Origin: Bacillota bacterium
Lineage (GTDB): Bacteria; Bacillota; Clostridia; Christensenellales; Aristaeellaceae
Assembly: GCA_023416585.1 (NCBI GenBank)
Contig: JAEZHM010000154.1
Coordinates: 248,001 to 312,000, forward strand
Direction: 5' to 3'
Length of the DNA stretch: 64,000 nt
The translations under genes and the position numbers were made by a program. Every line of letters starts with the position of its first letter. Position 1 is the first letter of the stretch. The notes under the pieces were generated by a model. That model saw nothing but the letters and a program-made list of their open reading frames with translations. It was not told the DNA's origin and ran no database searches. Below are positions 1 to 9,023 of the stretch, in pieces.

Positions 1-2
1 AC

Positions 3-440
3 CTATACCTGCCAGGCGGCCATATCATGAGTCCTGTTGGAGTCCAGCATTCAAGCAGCAAGACGGGCTATGTCAGCGAGATCACCGTATATGAAGGAAC
101 TGGCTGTCAGGGTTGTCCGCTAAAAGGTAAGTGTACTCACGCCAAAGGTAACCGAAAATTGTCTACATCCAAGCGTATGAAGGAACTTCGTGCTGAATCG
201 CTCGCCAATATTACCAGACCGAAGGGTATCATCCTGCGAATTAACCGTTCGATCTATTCCGAATGCATGTACGGCAACCTGAAGGAGAATCTTGGGTTCC
301 GGCGGTTCCGGATGCGTGGTGTGCATAAGGTTCTTACCGAAGTTCTGCTCTACGCAATGGCATGCAATATGAATACGCTGTATAACAAGATCCGCCAAGA
401 CCGTACAAATGTTATGCTCTATGTAAAAAACGTCTCTTAA
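3..440 (+). pseudogene. IS1182-family transposase, C-terminal part (cut by window edge)
   Basis: This frame is open from the first bases of the window, so the gene begins upstream; the first ATG at 27 is probably not a start. The visible part carries the cysteine cluster CQGCPLKGKC and the downstream block ending in a YGNLKENLGFRRFRMRG-type segment, both typical of the C-terminal end of IS1182-family DDE transposases. It would cut and paste its own element. The stop at 438-440 is followed by non-coding DNA and a decayed tRNA. Whether the complete transposase is intact cannot be judged from this window. Confidence 0.75.
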
Positions 441-617
441 GAAGAAGAAAAGTAAATATCGCGAAGTTTTGAACAAGCGAATATATGCAGCCGAAACCGA
501 TTCGGCAGCGTTGCTATGCCTTGATTCTCCGTTTCTTGACCTTTGTATTGCTTGCGATGACCTTCCGAACTGAAAAGAGGCTGTCTCCGCGATTTCACTC
601 GCTTTGAGAAAGCCCCG

Positions 618-690
618 TGGTGGTGCTTACTGGACTCGGGCCAGTGACCCTGTCGATGTGAACGATGTGCTCTACCCTGGAGCCGTTACC
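618..690 (-). pseudogene. decayed tRNA-Val(CAC)-like sequence
   Basis: Read on the minus strand this stretch matches the intact tRNA-Val at 32299-32374 over most of its length, including the anticodon loop TTCACAT and the encoded CCA. It cannot fold as a working tRNA. The anticodon stem has two mismatches, the T-loop has lost its conserved TT, and the 5' acceptor strand no longer pairs with the 3' strand (AAGCACC). I infer a relic left by integration or duplication at a tRNA gene. The rest of the 441-872 interval holds no gene I can support; the sequence just after the transposase may contain the end of that insertion sequence. Confidence 0.6.
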
Positions 691-872
691 ACAATATATA
701 GTGGCATAAGTATTAATGAACACAACATGCGGTGCTTTTGATGCGTTTTATAGCATGATATTCTATGTGAATATAGAGGTTTGATCCACACTGGAGCCAA
801 ACACTTTACATATTATAGCAATAAAGCTTATACATAAAATGAAATAGTTATATGAAACTGCATTCCAATTCG

Positions 873-1637
873 TCATTTCTTTTTCCGTAATATCCACACT
901 CTTGGTTTGTTCTGCTTATTTGCTGCAATTCTTAAATCTGAGAACCATTGATCAAAAGAACGAATTCTTTTATCCAATTCTAAAGCATAACATTCTGATA
1001 TTATTCCTGGGAATTTTGTCTCTAGCTGGGCAACTTCCTTTTGAATTAGCAGCAAATAATACTCGATTTCCAAATCTTGTTCTTCATTTATCGTGTTGAT
1101 AGGTTTTGTATTCACATCAAGCTGATTTGCCTTGTCTAGAAGCTTCACGCAATATGATGTGATTAGCTGCAAATCACTATTACTTGTCACAGTTATCTTG
1201 ATTAAATTAATATCTGTAATTATTGACTGTAGCAAAAAAAGCAATCTGTGATAGTTTTGTGATTGTTCAATCCGATTTAATGCTAATGATGCCATTTCTT
1301 CAGAGAGCTCTTCTTTCTGTTTTGAGATGATTTTTAGTATATATAGACCCAATCCCACAAGTGATGTTGACAGAAAAGTATATATTAATGAAAAAATGTC
1401 AAACGTAGTTGCATTTTTATAAAAGCTCTGTAAAATTTCCAGATACTCTAGTTGGTTAGCAGAGGTTGGAGCACTTGCTACTGCGGGAATATTAGCATTA
1501 AGAATCGTAATTGACTGTTGTTGTCCGTATGCAATAACAAGTAGAGCTATTCCAAACATCAATAGTAATATAAGTACACATACCACAATAAATGAATTAA
1601 ATACCAGCAGTGTTTTTCTCTTTTTACTCTTTTCCAT
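873..1637 (-). CDS. two-pass membrane protein of unknown function
   Basis: I do not recognise this 254-residue protein. It has a short basic N-terminus, a strongly hydrophobic segment at about residues 11-38, an extracytoplasmic loop of about 40 residues, a second membrane segment at about 80-105, and then a roughly 150-residue cytoplasmic, helix-rich tail ending in a basic cluster. This layout resembles small sensory or scaffold membrane proteins, but no catalytic motif is visible. It lies downstream of and on the same strand as the histidine-kinase/receiver pair, 110 bases after the receiver gene, so it may be the output or membrane partner of that pair. An AGGAGG-like ribosome site precedes the ATG. 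The base composition is AT-rich like its two upstream neighbours. Confidence 0.7.
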   Translation of the reverse strand: MEKSKKRKTLLVFNSFIVVCVLILLLMFGIALLVIAYGQQQSITILNANIPAVASAPTSANQLEYLEILQSFYKNATTFDIFSLIYTFLSTSLVGLGLYILKIISKQKEELSEEMASLALNRIEQSQNYHRLLFLLQSIITDINLIKITVTSNSDLQLITSYCVKLLDKANQLDVNTKPINTINEEQDLEIEYYLLLIQKEVAQLETKFPGIISECYALELDKRIRSFDQWFSDLRIAANKQNKPRVWILRKKK

Positions 1638-1746
1638 CTCATAACACCTCCTGACAACAAAAGGTTCTGCAAAAGCCTATTTAGCGATTTCATCAAAAAG
1701 AACACCTAAAGTCCCCTTTGTCCTCAACTAATAAAGAATTGTATAA

Positions 1747-2217
1747 TTAGTTTGGGTTCCATATTCCACGCTTTGCATCTAAAAGCACTTCTAAAAGAAA
1801 ACGGTATCCCGCTCTATCTTTCCCCGCTTTAGGTATTTTAACAATTTTATTACAAAAATATATCTCTTCGTTTGATGCCTTTATCAAATACCTCTTAAGT
1901 GCGTCTAAAAAATCAGAGAAAATAATGATTTTCGTTAGCTCATAATTCTCATTGTAAATATGATTTAATAGCCAAACTAATCCCGTTAATACTCCTGTTT
2001 GAGCTTGCCTACACTCATCTTCAGAAAAACCAATTGGTTCAAGTGATAAGTCACAAATTATCACGTCAATTTCTTCGTTCCTAGATATAAATTGATTAGC
2101 ATAATCTAAATCTCTACACCTTATTACTTCTACTCCATTTAATTCTTCATAATCACATATTTTTTCGGATATCTGTTTCAGAGTTTGAGGGCGATCTTCA
2201 ATAACCATTACCTTCAT
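1747..2217 (-). CDS. stand-alone response-regulator receiver protein
   Basis: This 156-residue protein is a single receiver (REC) domain without a DNA-binding or enzymatic output domain. The acidic pair E7-D8, the likely phospho-acceptor D56 in DVIICDL, a serine at the end of strand 4 (S101 in IIIFSD) and the conserved lysine K127 followed by proline-containing IPK are all present. There is an unusual insertion after strand 3, residues about 60-78. Its ATG overlaps the stop of the histidine kinase upstream by the four bases ATGA, so the two are translationally coupled, and the kinase is the obvious phosphodonor. With no output domain it must act through protein contacts or as a phosphorelay intermediate. 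Confidence 0.8.
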   Translation of the reverse strand: MKVMVIEDRPQTLKQISEKICDYEELNGVEVIRCRDLDYANQFISRNEEIDVIICDLSLEPIGFSEDECRQAQTGVLTGLVWLLNHIYNENYELTKIIIFSDFLDALKRYLIKASNEEIYFCNKIVKIPKAGKDRAGYRFLLEVLLDAKRGIWNPN

Positions 2218-4535
2218 ATAATCACCTCAAAAGTTACTTCAAATGTTGGTTTGTCAATATCTCTGGTAATCTTAGAAATAGGGAAATCATAAATTGCACT
2301 TTTATTGACTACTCGATCGTAATCTCCAGAATTCATGAGTTGATTGAGCTGGCGAGATAATTCATCAATATCAATATCTCGTCTTAAATAGTACGTTGGC
2401 AAACCTAAATATCGTTTGATAAGTGGCACGTTATATCTACAAATCTGTCTACATTTGTGTTGAATTTTCACACCTAATATCTTCGCAGTTGTACTTGCTA
2501 TGTATAAACCAATGCCACTCCCATCGACAATCTTCGAAGCCAACTCCTTATCTCTGTAATATAGCTGATACGGTATTGTTTGATCATTAGTTATTTCATG
2601 ACCATAGTCAATAACTGAGAAACATTGATGGTTTTCAGGATCATTCTTTATCAATTGGCAATCTAAGTAAATCTTAGTGCCATCATAGGAATACTTCAGT
2701 GCATTATTTACAATGTTATATACTATCTGTTCAAGCCGCAACTTATTACTCTTTATTAAAGGTCTTGCTTCCAACCATTGATCATGATCAACTCGAATAT
2801 CAGGCATTTGAAACCTGATTTTCTTTGCCTCACAATCTGTCTTATACAAGTTCTCCCACTTCCATATTAGTTCCTTAAAAATTTTGAATTCTTCAAAAAC
2901 AATATTTTCTGAAGTGATAGAGCCAGTAAACACCTCGATATTTTGGGTCATATATGTCAATAACTCAATACATGACTCATGATCAGAAAAGATGTCTCGT
3001 ATTTTTTCATTGGATAGCGACTTCAACTTGATTGGATCTTTTAAGTAATCATTGTTGCCAGAGAGGCCTAATACCAAGTGGGATATTTCATGTCGATATA
3101 ACCTTAATATTTTATTCGTCAAATCATTGCTTATAAGGTTCTTGACAAAAAGAAGTTTGTTTAGGCATGAAGTCGTAAATTCCTGCATCATTTTGCAGAG
3201 GAACCCTTTAACAAAGGTGCTTTCGCAAGCATTGGACTGTTTGATTAGTAGAATATAATTCTGATTAATATTTGAACTAGATATTATATCGATTCCCATG
3301 TTTTCGGGAATGCCAAGCATTTCGTACAAAAATTGGTTTTTCAGATTTCCTTTATCATCTCTAGTCAGGTATATAGAATTAGCAAGTTTGTTATAATGTT
3401 GTTCATCTACTGTTATTTCGTTTTGCGTGCCAATTAACATAGTTGAACATACAAGTTTGAAAATGCAGTCTTGACTTACAAAATCATTCTCATAAACGAA
3501 TAAATTGATATATTCAAAATCCAAAAAATCATTAATTTGCTTGAAAACATTTTGAGCTGCGATCCAAAACTCTTCGATTTGCAAATCGGAATATCCATAT
3601 TTTGTTATTCTCTTCATAAGATATTCTTCATTGATTTTTTTCTCAAGGACATTCTGGAACTCAATAAACTTTTGGTTAATAAAATTTTTTCTTTTCTCAT
3701 TTAGTTTAATATCAAATTCGCGTTCAAGATTAATTATTTGTGGTACTATGGTTTTACATGCAAACTCCCTAAAGCTCTTTACGTTATCAAACTGTATGTT
3801 AGTATGTTGATTGTAAAATCCAGGGTGGCTCTCTATCTCTTCCTGGGAAAGCTCAAACTCTTCTACTGTTTCATCAGATTCAAGTATTGCATCAAAAATT
3901 TTGTCAACACCATATGGTTTATTACTTTTAATAATGTGTTGCTTAAATACATTTTCATATTTTGTAATACTTTCCAGCCTGATATCCTGAGTTTTTTTAC
4001 GTAAATCATTTATACGAAACTGACCAACAAAGACTACACCTAAAACCTTATTATTAAAAAAGATCGGAAAAATTAGCTCTTTTAATCCTGTTATGGGACA
4101 CCAGTATTCCAGAAAACCATGTCTAGAGCCTTTATAACTAAAGAAATAGGGATATTCTTTTGTTGAAGCATAATATTGGTTGTAATCATCTCGCAGGGCT
4201 TCATAAAAACTATTAATGCCCCCATTGATGAACTGTTCAAATTCCGCTATACAGGTGCACTTGGAATCTAGTAAAATATCTGCATGTAACTTGTCACATT
4301 TGAGACAATATTTCATTCCGCCACATTTTCGAAAAGTATCACAGCATTTATTTAAAATATACCCTATTCGATTTGCATCGTATCTGTTACTTCTATCAAT
4401 AATCGTTGTAGGATATCTGATTGTTGCACATATACTTTCTTGGAGAACAGCTAATTCTTCTGTAGACATAATCCCAGAAAAATCAGTCGAATTCTCTTCA
4501 ACAATATATTCGGGTTGTAAATAAAGATTACACAT
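2214..4535 (-). CDS. PocR-domain sensor histidine kinase
   Basis: I place the start at the ATG ending at 4535, where GGAGGGGG lies eight bases upstream; a longer frame to 4589 lacks a ribosome site. Residues about 25-190 form a PocR-type ligand-sensing domain with a cysteine cluster (CCDTFRKCGGMKYCLKC) and a segment ending in GVVFVGQF. The middle is long and helical. Near the C-terminal third, RHEISHLVLGLSG looks like the phospho-accepting histidine box. A HATPase domain follows with the N box NNALKYS and the G box GSGIGLYIA. No membrane segment is visible, so the kinase is likely cytosolic and may read a small ligand or redox state through the cysteines. The receiver gene overlaps its end. 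Confidence 0.8.
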   Translation of the reverse strand: MCNLYLQPEYIVEENSTDFSGIMSTEELAVLQESICATIRYPTTIIDRSNRYDANRIGYILNKCCDTFRKCGGMKYCLKCDKLHADILLDSKCTCIAEFEQFINGGINSFYEALRDDYNQYYASTKEYPYFFSYKGSRHGFLEYWCPITGLKELIFPIFFNNKVLGVVFVGQFRINDLRKKTQDIRLESITKYENVFKQHIIKSNKPYGVDKIFDAILESDETVEEFELSQEEIESHPGFYNQHTNIQFDNVKSFREFACKTIVPQIINLEREFDIKLNEKRKNFINQKFIEFQNVLEKKINEEYLMKRITKYGYSDLQIEEFWIAAQNVFKQINDFLDFEYINLFVYENDFVSQDCIFKLVCSTMLIGTQNEITVDEQHYNKLANSIYLTRDDKGNLKNQFLYEMLGIPENMGIDIISSSNINQNYILLIKQSNACESTFVKGFLCKMMQEFTTSCLNKLLFVKNLISNDLTNKILRLYRHEISHLVLGLSGNNDYLKDPIKLKSLSNEKIRDIFSDHESCIELLTYMTQNIEVFTGSITSENIVFEEFKIFKELIWKWENLYKTDCEAKKIRFQMPDIRVDHDQWLEARPLIKSNKLRLEQIVYNIVNNALKYSYDGTKIYLDCQLIKNDPENHQCFSVIDYGHEITNDQTIPYQLYYRDKELASKIVDGSGIGLYIASTTAKILGVKIQHKCRQICRYNVPLIKRYLGLPTYYLRRDIDIDELSRQLNQLMNSGDYDRVVNKSAIYDFPISKITRDIDKPTFEVTFEVII

Positions 4536-4830
4536 GTAAATCCCCCTCCATTGAAATACATATTGGTATCTTCTTTCCTTGCTACACATAAAACATGACT
4601 ATAATCTGAAGGTAATTTACATAAAATAACTCATATTACAAAATTCCATATTATTAGGGTATTTCCTGCAATGTTAACAAAAATAAATTCAAATGTAACA
4701 AATTGTATGTAACTTATCTGCTTGGATTATGCTAGAAGGGAAGAATGTATCTGCACATCATTGCCTGAAAGATGGGAAGATGCATAATTTTTTCACGGTA
4801 GAGTTTACCATCCGTAAATAATTTAACGGT

Positions 4831-4962
4831 TCATGTCATATCCTTACCAAATACAAAAGTTTCCCCCAAGCCAGGGACTCCGCCGATCCAAGTGAATAAC
4901 ATGTACGTCTGCTCGTAGTTCGGCGTAAATAACTCATGGCGCCAGCTATAGGGTGGGTCTGC
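4831..4962 (-). pseudogene. C-terminal remnant of an unidentified protein gene
   Basis: The 4590-5277 interval has no complete gene. Inside it, the minus strand of this segment stays open for about 43 codons with higher G+C than its surroundings and reads like real protein (for example FTWIGGVPGLGETFVFGKD), closed by a stop at 4831-4833 and interrupted upstream by an in-frame stop at 4963-4965. No start codon or ribosome site is present. I take it to be the tail of a gene whose front was lost; I cannot name the family. The rest of the interval is AT-rich and featureless to my eye. Confidence 0.35.
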
Positions 4963-5277
4963 TTATGATCCTCTAACGTCCATACGGAAGGTTTTGTGAA
5001 CGCTTGCAGTATTAGTAGTACCGCTGATGATACACAAATTTAGTTATGGGAATATGGTATATTATCTTCCGATAGAGTTTGCTTCCCACTAGTAAATTTT
5101 ATATAAATAAATACTAAGTGTTCGTCAAAGATCCCTTTTGCGAATAGTATTTGGGCTATGTCAATCAAATCACACCCTGCTTAGGTATCATATGATTAGT
5201 AAATCTGCCTAGAAGCTAATAAAGTATTTTTACAATTACGTTACCTGACCTTGCCTCATTTCCACAACCGGTCGCAC

Positions 5278-6972
5278 TTATTGTTCCTGCTCATCTCTAT
5301 ACAAGTACGGGAAGGTTCTCTCTTGCCATTTACTAATATTAAAAGCACGTTTCTCAGAAATTGAATTTTTTATATCGGCTTGTAGTTCTGGGTTTCCACA
5401 TGCATTATGTAAAGCTTTTTTAGCTAATGCATAAAAGCAATCAACATCTCCTTCTTCAAGAGCATAATTAGCAATGGATAAGTAAAGTAGAGTTTCAATG
5501 AGTGATGGAAATCGAATTTTAGTACTGCAAGACTTTTTCTTATTATAATCTGCAATACAACATACTATTTCTTCTAATTTCCAATCTCTGTATGGTTTTT
5601 CTTTTGATATAGGACATAATACCATCATCAAGACCAAATTAGTAATATAGCATTCTTCAAGAATAGTTTTATGAGTATCAATAAACTTCTCCCAATTATC
5701 GTTACGTTCTACTAATATGTTGTAAACCAGGAGTAATGCAAGAGAGTTGTGTTTATCTTCATCACTCAATGCAGAAAAACAATCCGTCCAAGCATTTAAA
5801 GCATCTTTCATGTTTGGTATTGCATCTTTTTTAATAATTAATTCTAGAAATCCAGTAAACTGATTCATAGCGTATTTTGTTCGAGGTTTCCATATCCAGT
5901 ATTGAGGAGCCACTTTTAATGTAAACTTGTCGGGAATTTGGTCATACCAATCTATACTTTCCTTTTCAACCTTTTCCTGTTTAATGATGAAATTATGTAT
6001 GATTTCTTTAGTAATTTTCAGTAAACCGTTAAGAGTGAAAAATATGTCGTGATTGTATTCGAATACATAACCAGTTTTCGAAATACTAGAAATAGTTAAT
6101 TGTTTCATAATTGGTTGTAGCATATGTGCATAACGAGATCTGATATTATATGCATTGATTAATGCTCTCTCTAAATCATCAGGCAGTATTGGTCTTGGGA
6201 TTTCATCTTCGTATTCAAAAAAAGAATCACTTAAATTTTTCCTTGCAAAATCTATGAATCTACGTGTTAATTTTAGATGTTCATCTTTTATCAGTATACT
6301 CCTAATATTATTTGCTACATCAACATCAAATGATATAAAAATCTTATCCAGTGCCACTCGTTTGTTCTGATCATAATCTTCCCATTCGGGGGTATAAAAG
6401 TCGTATTTTTGTGAAAGAGATTCAATACAATAAACCAACATAGAATATGCAAGGCTAATATCTTGATCTAGTAATAATATAGCAGCGTTATAAGCGGTTA
6501 GGCAATTCATTACAGATAAATAATCTTCTCTTTTTAATCCGATAATGTCTTTAAATAGTCTTTTACAATTTTCAATATCAATCTGTGACAAATTCCTTGT
6601 ATTCAGCATATTGCTAGATAAATAACTCATTGGTATGTTAATATCTTTATCACGGCAAATTCTAGCTACTGTTTGCTTTTCTTCATCAAATATAGCATTG
6701 GCAGAGAAAGAACATATAAGTTTAACTTGTCGAATAATCTCATGATCACCGACTTTAACAATTGCACCAGCTGGTTTTTCAGGTTTTTCCAATTGATTGT
6801 CATAGCAAATTACATATGTGGTTGCAGTATTGTCACTACCAATTGGCTCAATGTGAATGTGCTCAGCATCAAATTTTAACAAGTAATTTGCATTAGAATA
6901 TAAAACCCCCTTACAATCGGAATGAAACCTATCTTCTGATTTAAAAAACTTACCTGAAATAATCTGAAGCAT
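5278..6972 (-). CDS. HEPN (Apea-like) domain protein
   Basis: This 564-residue cytosolic protein contains YNIRSRYAHML at about residues 275-285. R278 and H283 form the R-x4-H signature of HEPN nucleases of the Apea-like branch. The N-terminal 100 residues are mixed strands, as in ApeA-type proteins that place a sensor domain ahead of HEPN, and the C-terminal 250 residues are helical with no motif I recognise. HEPN proteins commonly cleave RNA, often as an abortive-infection response. That function here is an inference from the motif. The gene stands alone, AT-rich, directly beside a phage recombinase and in an island of other conflict-type genes. No partner gene overlaps it. Confidence 0.55.
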   Translation of the reverse strand: MLQIISGKFFKSEDRFHSDCKGVLYSNANYLLKFDAEHIHIEPIGSDNTATTYVICYDNQLEKPEKPAGAIVKVGDHEIIRQVKLICSFSANAIFDEEKQTVARICRDKDINIPMSYLSSNMLNTRNLSQIDIENCKRLFKDIIGLKREDYLSVMNCLTAYNAAILLLDQDISLAYSMLVYCIESLSQKYDFYTPEWEDYDQNKRVALDKIFISFDVDVANNIRSILIKDEHLKLTRRFIDFARKNLSDSFFEYEDEIPRPILPDDLERALINAYNIRSRYAHMLQPIMKQLTISSISKTGYVFEYNHDIFFTLNGLLKITKEIIHNFIIKQEKVEKESIDWYDQIPDKFTLKVAPQYWIWKPRTKYAMNQFTGFLELIIKKDAIPNMKDALNAWTDCFSALSDEDKHNSLALLLVYNILVERNDNWEKFIDTHKTILEECYITNLVLMMVLCPISKEKPYRDWKLEEIVCCIADYNKKKSCSTKIRFPSLIETLLYLSIANYALEEGDVDCFYALAKKALHNACGNPELQADIKNSISEKRAFNISKWQERTFPYLYRDEQEQ

Positions 6973-7083
6973 AGAAAGACCTCTTTCATATTATTAGCAA
7001 GTTTATATAAATATCAAATAGTAATATTGTAAATGCCATATTTTAACTTGTCAAGGCTGATGATCTGATCCATACGCAAAAGA

Positions 7084-7114
7084 GAGGTTGTGCAAACAAT
7101 TTGTGCACAACCTC
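7084..7114 (-). terminator. intrinsic terminator after the serine recombinase
   Basis: An 11-base-pair perfect stem (GAGGTTGTGCA pairing with TGCACAACCTC) with a nine-base loop lies just past the recombinase stop at 7133. On the minus strand the stem is followed by a short T-rich tract. It would end the recombinase transcript. Confidence 0.7.
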
Positions 7115-7132
7115 GGCTTTGTTGGATTCTAT

Positions 7133-8758
7133 TTAAATCATTAACCTAGTCACGGAGGGGGAAGAATTATTTCCTTGTCCATTTGGCAACACATCAACCC
7201 CCAGGAATTCCTCTGGCGTCAGTCTGAAAGACACCTCAATCTCATACCCTCGCTTCACCGTGACTTTATCAATCAACCGGGCCAGGATCATCCGCTTGGT
7301 TGTAAAGCTAGATACATCAAAGGCAGCAGCCCAGGCTTTCGTTTTCTCAATTTCTGCAGCCTTGGTTGCAGCGATATTGGCACTGTCCTCCATTTTTCCC
7401 TTGATCTCATTATAACGCTGAGTTGCTGCATCCAATGCCGCTCTGCGCTTGGGTATCATCTGCTTAATGAATTCATCGTCCAGCACACTCTCGCCAGTCA
7501 GTGATTTCATGACTGCTTCCTCTAGTGCAGTCATTTCGGACTGAGCCTTTTTAACCTCTTTGTCCGCCTGGCCAAGTGCTGCAACCAGCTCCGTATGTTC
7601 ACGCATTACGGCACTTCGTAGCATGTCTTCAGCCGGAACTTTCAGTATGTTTGCAAAGAATTGCCTGATAAGTGGTAATACAGCTTCCTCAACTTTACTT
7701 ACAGTATATGTGGATTGCCCACTGCAAGCTTTTGGTGCATTCAGCTTCCTGAAGCATCGATATACATACCAGTCATAATGGACGATTCCTTCAGCTCTTT
7801 GTATCTTTTTATGACAATGGCTGAATGTCAGACGTGAGCCGCACTCTCCGCAATAGATAGTGCCGGTAAGCATGCCACCAACGTTAGTATTGCGCGGACC
7901 AATATGCTCCTTAGATGTTGCTTTAGGGCCGCGACCTTTAATGATCCGCATTGCTTCACTTACATAAGAATCGTCAATGATACGGTACTTTTCAAAGGGT
8001 TCGGAAATCTCGTCACCCAAATGCATCCGCCCTGTATAGATCGAGTTCTGAATAATGGCCCTGAGGGACGTGTCACGCCAGAGACATGTGTTTTTTCTGG
8101 TTTTGATACCTAAGTTGTTCAAGTAGTTTGCGACGCGGTGCATCCCATACCCTTCATCCACGATCAAATGGAAAATTGTGCGCACCACCGCGGCCTGTTC
8201 TTCATCAATAACCAGGTCACGTACTGGGATGTTCTTTTTATTGACGCGTCCTTGATACTCAAGCTTATAACCATAGGGGATATGTCCGCCGCGATAAATG
8301 CCATCCTGGATCATCTGCACATGCTTGGTCCGGATACGGATGGCTGTCTTCTCGCTTTCGCCTGAGGACTGCCAAAATCGGATATAGTTGATCAATTTGT
8401 CCACATGGGAATCGAACCGTTGCTCTCCTTCGCGGGTGCTCCAGACCTCAATGCCTTGAGCTACAAACCATTGAACAACAAACGGAGTTTCATCGTCACG
8501 GCGTCCGATGCGGTCAAACATGAAGACCAGAAGAATATCGTATTTTCCTGCCAGCGCGTCGCGTTTCATTTCGTTGATAGCGTCGCGGTCATCGGATTTG
8601 ACTTTGTAGCCGGAGACACCCTTTTCCTGGATTTCCTTGACGATGACCCAACCTTGTTGCTTGGCAAACTCACGGCAGGCAATCTTTTGCATAGGGATAT
8701 CATCGTGATCAACCTGGCCCTTAGTCGAAACCCTGTACAGGCACTGAACTCTTTTCAT
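7133..8758 (-). CDS. large serine recombinase (phage/ICE integrase)
   Basis: This 541-residue protein is a large serine recombinase that would integrate and excise a prophage or conjugative element. The N-terminal resolvase domain (about 1-150) carries the catalytic serine S11 in YRVSTKGQ and the arginine-rich segment FDRIGRRDDE. Residues about 165-270 form the Recombinase domain. A zinc beta-ribbon with CGECGSRL and a second cysteine pair follows at about 300-350, and then a coiled coil at about 380-470. The length is normal for the family and no frame break is seen. GGGGGAG precedes the ATG. It is transcribed last in the minus-strand phage remnant, just after a small gene whose end overlaps its start. 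Confidence 0.93.
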   Translation of the reverse strand: MKRVQCLYRVSTKGQVDHDDIPMQKIACREFAKQQGWVIVKEIQEKGVSGYKVKSDDRDAINEMKRDALAGKYDILLVFMFDRIGRRDDETPFVVQWFVAQGIEVWSTREGEQRFDSHVDKLINYIRFWQSSGESEKTAIRIRTKHVQMIQDGIYRGGHIPYGYKLEYQGRVNKKNIPVRDLVIDEEQAAVVRTIFHLIVDEGYGMHRVANYLNNLGIKTRKNTCLWRDTSLRAIIQNSIYTGRMHLGDEISEPFEKYRIIDDSYVSEAMRIIKGRGPKATSKEHIGPRNTNVGGMLTGTIYCGECGSRLTFSHCHKKIQRAEGIVHYDWYVYRCFRKLNAPKACSGQSTYTVSKVEEAVLPLIRQFFANILKVPAEDMLRSAVMREHTELVAALGQADKEVKKAQSEMTALEEAVMKSLTGESVLDDEFIKQMIPKRRAALDAATQRYNEIKGKMEDSANIAATKAAEIEKTKAWAAAFDVSSFTTKRMILARLIDKVTVKRGYEIEVSFRLTPEEFLGVDVLPNGQGNNSSPSVTRLMI

Positions 8759-8912
8759 GATTGTCTCCCCCTACTTGGGTATACTTTTCATGCAGCAGCA
8801 TACCGAGTACCAAATCTATCAGGCCATCTGTACTTTTCTCGGCGAATTTTATGTGTACATTCGGCTTGTCCTCGAGCGTGGCATGCTGGCTGTCAATCCA
8901 GACCAAATCCAT
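8721..8912 (-). CDS. small protein preceding the recombinase
   Basis: This 63-residue frame has a good ribosome site (GGAGGTGG, five bases before the ATG) and its last 38 bases overlap the start of the recombinase gene, which suggests translational coupling. The sequence is acidic with no cysteine pairs, membrane segment or DNA-binding motif I can recognise. Small genes in this position are common next to large serine recombinases. A directionality or regulatory role is possible but purely contextual. Confidence 0.5.
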   Translation of the reverse strand: MDLVWIDSQHATLEDKPNVHIKFAEKSTDGLIDLVLGMLLHEKYTQVGGDNHEKSSVPVQGFD

Positions 8913-8975
8913 TTGGCCACCTCCAGCTTCCTATAAAACACCTTGAAATACAAGGCTTATTGGGTCAATGGGAGA

Positions 8976-9018
8976 TAAAAAAAGCCCGGCTAAGGTTGTG
9001 CCTTTTGCCGGATTTTTG
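8976..9018 (-). terminator. terminator hairpin downstream of the endolysin gene
   Basis: An imperfect G+C-rich hairpin (CGGCTAAGG pairing with CCTTTTGCCG) sits directly after the endolysin stop at 9024 and is flanked by A and T runs on both sides. It fits an intrinsic terminator for the minus-strand lysis genes. Confidence 0.6.
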
Positions 9019-9023
9019 ATGGA

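Noticed and set aside
8405..9019. 204-codon plus-strand frame opposite the serine recombinase
   Set aside because: It is the antisense of the recombinase and its small upstream gene; there is no ribosome site and the reverse strand carries clear catalytic motifs.
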